Source: Clostridiales bacterium (GTDB lineage Bacteria > Bacillota > Clostridia > Lachnospirales > Lachnospiraceae). From it: 8,082 bases of DNA. Positions 6,953 through 8,082 of the stretch are shown one piece after another. How positions within the stretch are numbered: the stretch's first letter is position 1; each line of letters opens with the position of its first letter. A program made the position numbers and the translations under genes. The notes below the pieces were generated by a model. It searched no databases and had not been told where the DNA came from. It was given only the letters and a program-made list of their open reading frames with translations. The stretch is from assembly GCA_015655565.1 (NCBI GenBank), contig JAATEU010000596.1, positions 1 through 8,082 of the forward strand. The letters are read 5' to 3'.

Positions 6953-7119
6953 TTAAATCTATTAATATATTGACGAAAAAATTGTAAATTCTTTCTAAAT
7001 CGATACATTAATGCAGTTTAATATTATTAATTAACAGAGGATTATATAAAAAAATATATTTTATAAGTCAATGAATCAAAGGACAGATTTTTATTGTCGT
7101 ATATTGCGATAAGAAACAA
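6953..7119. other. AT-rich intergenic DNA after spoIVB with two weak Spo0A-box-like sites
   Basis: No gene and no GC-rich terminator are visible after spoIVB, so its transcript may run on toward spo0A. Two sequences differ by one base from the TGTCGAA core of the Spo0A box: TGACGAA (6971-6977) and TGTCGTA (7095-7101). The second is 18 bases upstream of the -35 of the first spo0A promoter, a normal position for an activator. Single-mismatch 7-mers are expected by chance in a region like this, so the support is weak. Confidence 0.3.
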
Positions 7120-7148
7120 TTGATAATATGGAAATAAATGTTTATAAT
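7120..7148 (+). promoter_or_regulatory. Distal SigA-type promoter upstream of spo0A
   Basis: TTGATA (7120-7125) and TATAAT (7143-7148) are separated by exactly 17 bases, nearly a consensus SigA promoter. Transcription would start near 7155 and give a leader of about 300 nt before the spo0A GTG. No convincing small gene was found in that leader. AT-rich DNA produces false promoters, but the combined match and spacing are good. Confidence 0.55.
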
Positions 7149-7270
7149 GCAAATATGGTAAGATTTTACAAAAGAAATATCTAATACAATTCATGGATGG
7201 TGCTAATTCATAAATAATTATGTAAAAGCCACCTATATTTGCAGATATATACTACAGTATTGTAAAATAA

Positions 7271-7305
7271 ATGAAAAATATTATGAAAATAATATGGAAA
7301 ATATT
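7271..7305. repeat. Three tandem copies of an ATGRAAAATATT-like motif before the spo0A promoter
   Basis: The copies are ATGAAAAATATT (7271-7282), ATGAAAATAAT (7283-7293) and ATGGAAAATATT (7294-7305), directly abutting with a 12, 11 and 12 bp period. The last overlaps the -35 of the proximal spo0A promoter. The roughly helical spacing could suit a regulator array or an UP-element-like A-tract region. Low complexity alone could also produce it. Confidence 0.5.
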
Positions 7306-7332
7306 GACTAACACATTTTTACGAGTTATAAT
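7304..7332 (+). promoter_or_regulatory. Proximal SigA-type promoter of spo0A
   Basis: TTGACT (7304-7309), a 17-bp spacer and a perfect TATAAT (7327-7332) make this the best promoter in the window. The predicted start near 7339 leaves a leader of about 120 nt. B. subtilis spo0A has a vegetative SigA promoter and a sporulation SigH promoter; I could not find a well-spaced SigH promoter here. Confidence 0.75.
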
Positions 7333-7349
7333 GTAGTACATGGTGGGCA

Positions 7350-7363
7350 AAATTCGTGAATTT
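7350..7363. promoter_or_regulatory. Dyad just downstream of the proximal spo0A start site
   Basis: AAATTC (7350-7355) and GAATTT (7358-7363) form a perfect inverted repeat with a 2-bp centre, roughly +11 to +24 from the predicted start. The position suits a repressor operator. It does not match the CodY, LexA or Spo0A consensus sites, and the bound protein, if any, is unknown. Confidence 0.4.
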
Positions 7364-7421
7364 ATGTAACAAAATCATTTTGGAAGGAGGAAAAGGTAAT
7401 ACAATTTTTATAGTATTTTAA
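7356..7421 (+). other. Possible short leader ORF in the spo0A mRNA
   Basis: A GTG at 7356 opens a 21-codon frame ending at TAA 7419-7421. It is preceded by the imperfect ribosome site GGTGGG (7342-7347), and the frame runs through a strong but otherwise unused Shine-Dalgarno AAGGAGG at 7384-7390. A second mini-ORF of nine codons starts at ATG 7340, right at the predicted transcript start, and ends at 7369. Neither has independent support for translation; both could be chance. Confidence 0.15.
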
Positions 7422-7445
7422 TCAAAACCGTAACAGGTATATTTT

Positions 7446-7451
7446 GGGAGG
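7446..7451 (+). promoter_or_regulatory. spo0A ribosome-binding site
   Basis: GGGAGG lies seven bases before the GTG at 7459, supporting GTG as the start codon. No ATG in the same frame lies near a comparable site. Confidence 0.85.
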
Positions 7452-7458
7452 AATCAAA

Positions 7459-8082
7459 GTGGGTAAGATTAATGTAGCAATCGTAGACGATAATGAAAGA
7501 ATCGTAAAGTTATTAGAAGAGATACTAAAGGGTGATTCGGACATTGAGGTTGTAGGAACCTCAGAAAATGGAATTGATGCTTTGGAAATGATTAAAGAAA
7601 AGAAACCGGATGTTGTTCTCTTAGATTTAATAATGCCAAAACTTGATGGCTTGGGCGTTATGGAAAAAGTAAGATTAGATGAAACTTATAAAAAAACACC
7701 ATCGTTTATTGTTATAACTGCGATAGGTCAAGAAGGAGTTACCGAAAATGCATTTGAACTTGGTGCCAGCTACTATATCATGAAACCTTTTGATAATAAT
7801 ATGGTATTGACTAGGATTAAACAGGTCAGAGGTGATTTACATAATAATAAATTAATCGAAAACCACCGGGTTAGTGCCTATGAAAACAAAGATGATTACA
7901 AAGAAAGAAATCTTGAATCCGATGTTACCAATATAATACATGAAATCGGTGTTCCGGCGCATATCAAAGGTTATCAATATTTAAGAGATGCAATTATGAT
8001 GTCGGTAAATGACAATGAAATGCTAAACTCCATTACTAAATTACTATATCCATCCATAGCGAAACGGCATAAAACAACACCA
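7459..8082 (+). CDS. spo0A: Spo0A, master response regulator of sporulation, 3'-truncated by the window
   Basis: Spo0A is phosphorylated (by a phosphorelay in Bacillus, by orphan kinases in many Clostridia) and then activates or represses early sporulation genes at 0A boxes. The visible 208 codons start at GTG 7459. The receiver domain (about 1-125) has the acidic pair D10-D11, phospho-acceptor D56 in L-D-L-I-M-P, switch residue T87 and K109 in M-K-P-F, the same positions as in B. subtilis. A variable linker (about 126-155) follows. The effector domain begins near [15 protein letters not shown], the family hallmark. The window ends after the S-I-T-K-L-L-Y-P block, just before the recognition-helix region, so about 60 residues are missing compared with the 267-residue B. 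subtilis protein. The GTG start may moderate translation. Confidence 0.97.
   Translation, partial: MGKINVAIVDDNERIVKLLEEILKGDSDIEVVGTSENGIDALEMIKEKKPDVVLLDLIMPKLDGLGVMEKVRLDETYKKTPSFIVITAIGQEGVTENAFELGASYYIMKPFDNNMVLTRIKQVRGDLHNNKLIENHRVSAYENKDDYKERNLESDVTNIIHEIGVPAHIKGYQYLRDAIMMSVNDNEMLNSITKLLYPSIAKRHKTTP

Noticed and set aside
7036..7076. SigH-like elements: AGAGGATTA at 7036-7044 and AATGAAT at 7070-7076
   Set aside because: Each half fits the consensus, but the spacer is 25 bp instead of about 12-14, so they cannot form one SigH promoter.
7277..7291. CodY-like box upstream of spo0A
   Set aside because: It has three mismatches to the palindromic consensus in a very AT-rich stretch, and is better explained by the triplicated motif.

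Overview
The window reads as a chromosomal segment of an endospore-forming, low-GC anaerobic Firmicute. The recN - spoIVB - spo0A order is the conserved clostridial/bacillar arrangement. The AT-rich codon use, the strong AGGAGG-type ribosome sites and the large bacterial Ig-like (BIG2) protein fit the Clostridia, most likely Lachnospiraceae-like; the family assignment is inference. All four protein genes lie on the + strand. No tRNA, rRNA, CRISPR array, insertion sequence or transposase gene was found.

Layout. (1) Positions 1-3365 hold the 3' part of a very long gene for an extracellular protein built from tandem BIG2 domains; its start lies outside the window. (2) Positions 3366-3707 are intergenic: a weak terminator-like hairpin, a stretch of small inverted repeats, then a good SigA promoter with an extended -10 for recN. 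A 14-bp LexA/DinR-like palindrome lies at the expected transcription start. (3) recN, the SMC-like DNA repair ATPase, is complete. (4) Positions 5391-5665 carry a perfect rho-independent terminator, a dense cluster of palindromes, and a second strong terminator. (5) spoIVB is complete, with its S55 serine-protease triad readable. (6) Positions 6953-7458 are about 500 bp of very AT-rich non-coding DNA in front of spo0A. They hold two good SigA-type promoters, a triplicated 12-bp motif, a dyad just after the second start site, and a leader with an unused Shine-Dalgarno sequence. (7) spo0A starts at a GTG and runs off the window inside its DNA-binding domain.

How the genes relate. Spo0A is the master response regulator that commits the cell to sporulation. 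SpoIVB is the forespore-secreted protease that signals from forespore to mother cell late in that programme. RecN repairs double-strand breaks and here appears to be under its own, SOS-like control. The two terminators separate recN from spoIVB, so these neighbours are probably independently transcribed. The BIG2 gene is an unexpected upstream neighbour, because recN commonly follows argR in this gene neighbourhood.

I did not find a clear new multi-gene system. The most interesting unexplained signals are the palindrome cluster at 5461-5598, the layered spo0A control region, and the LexA-like site at recN.
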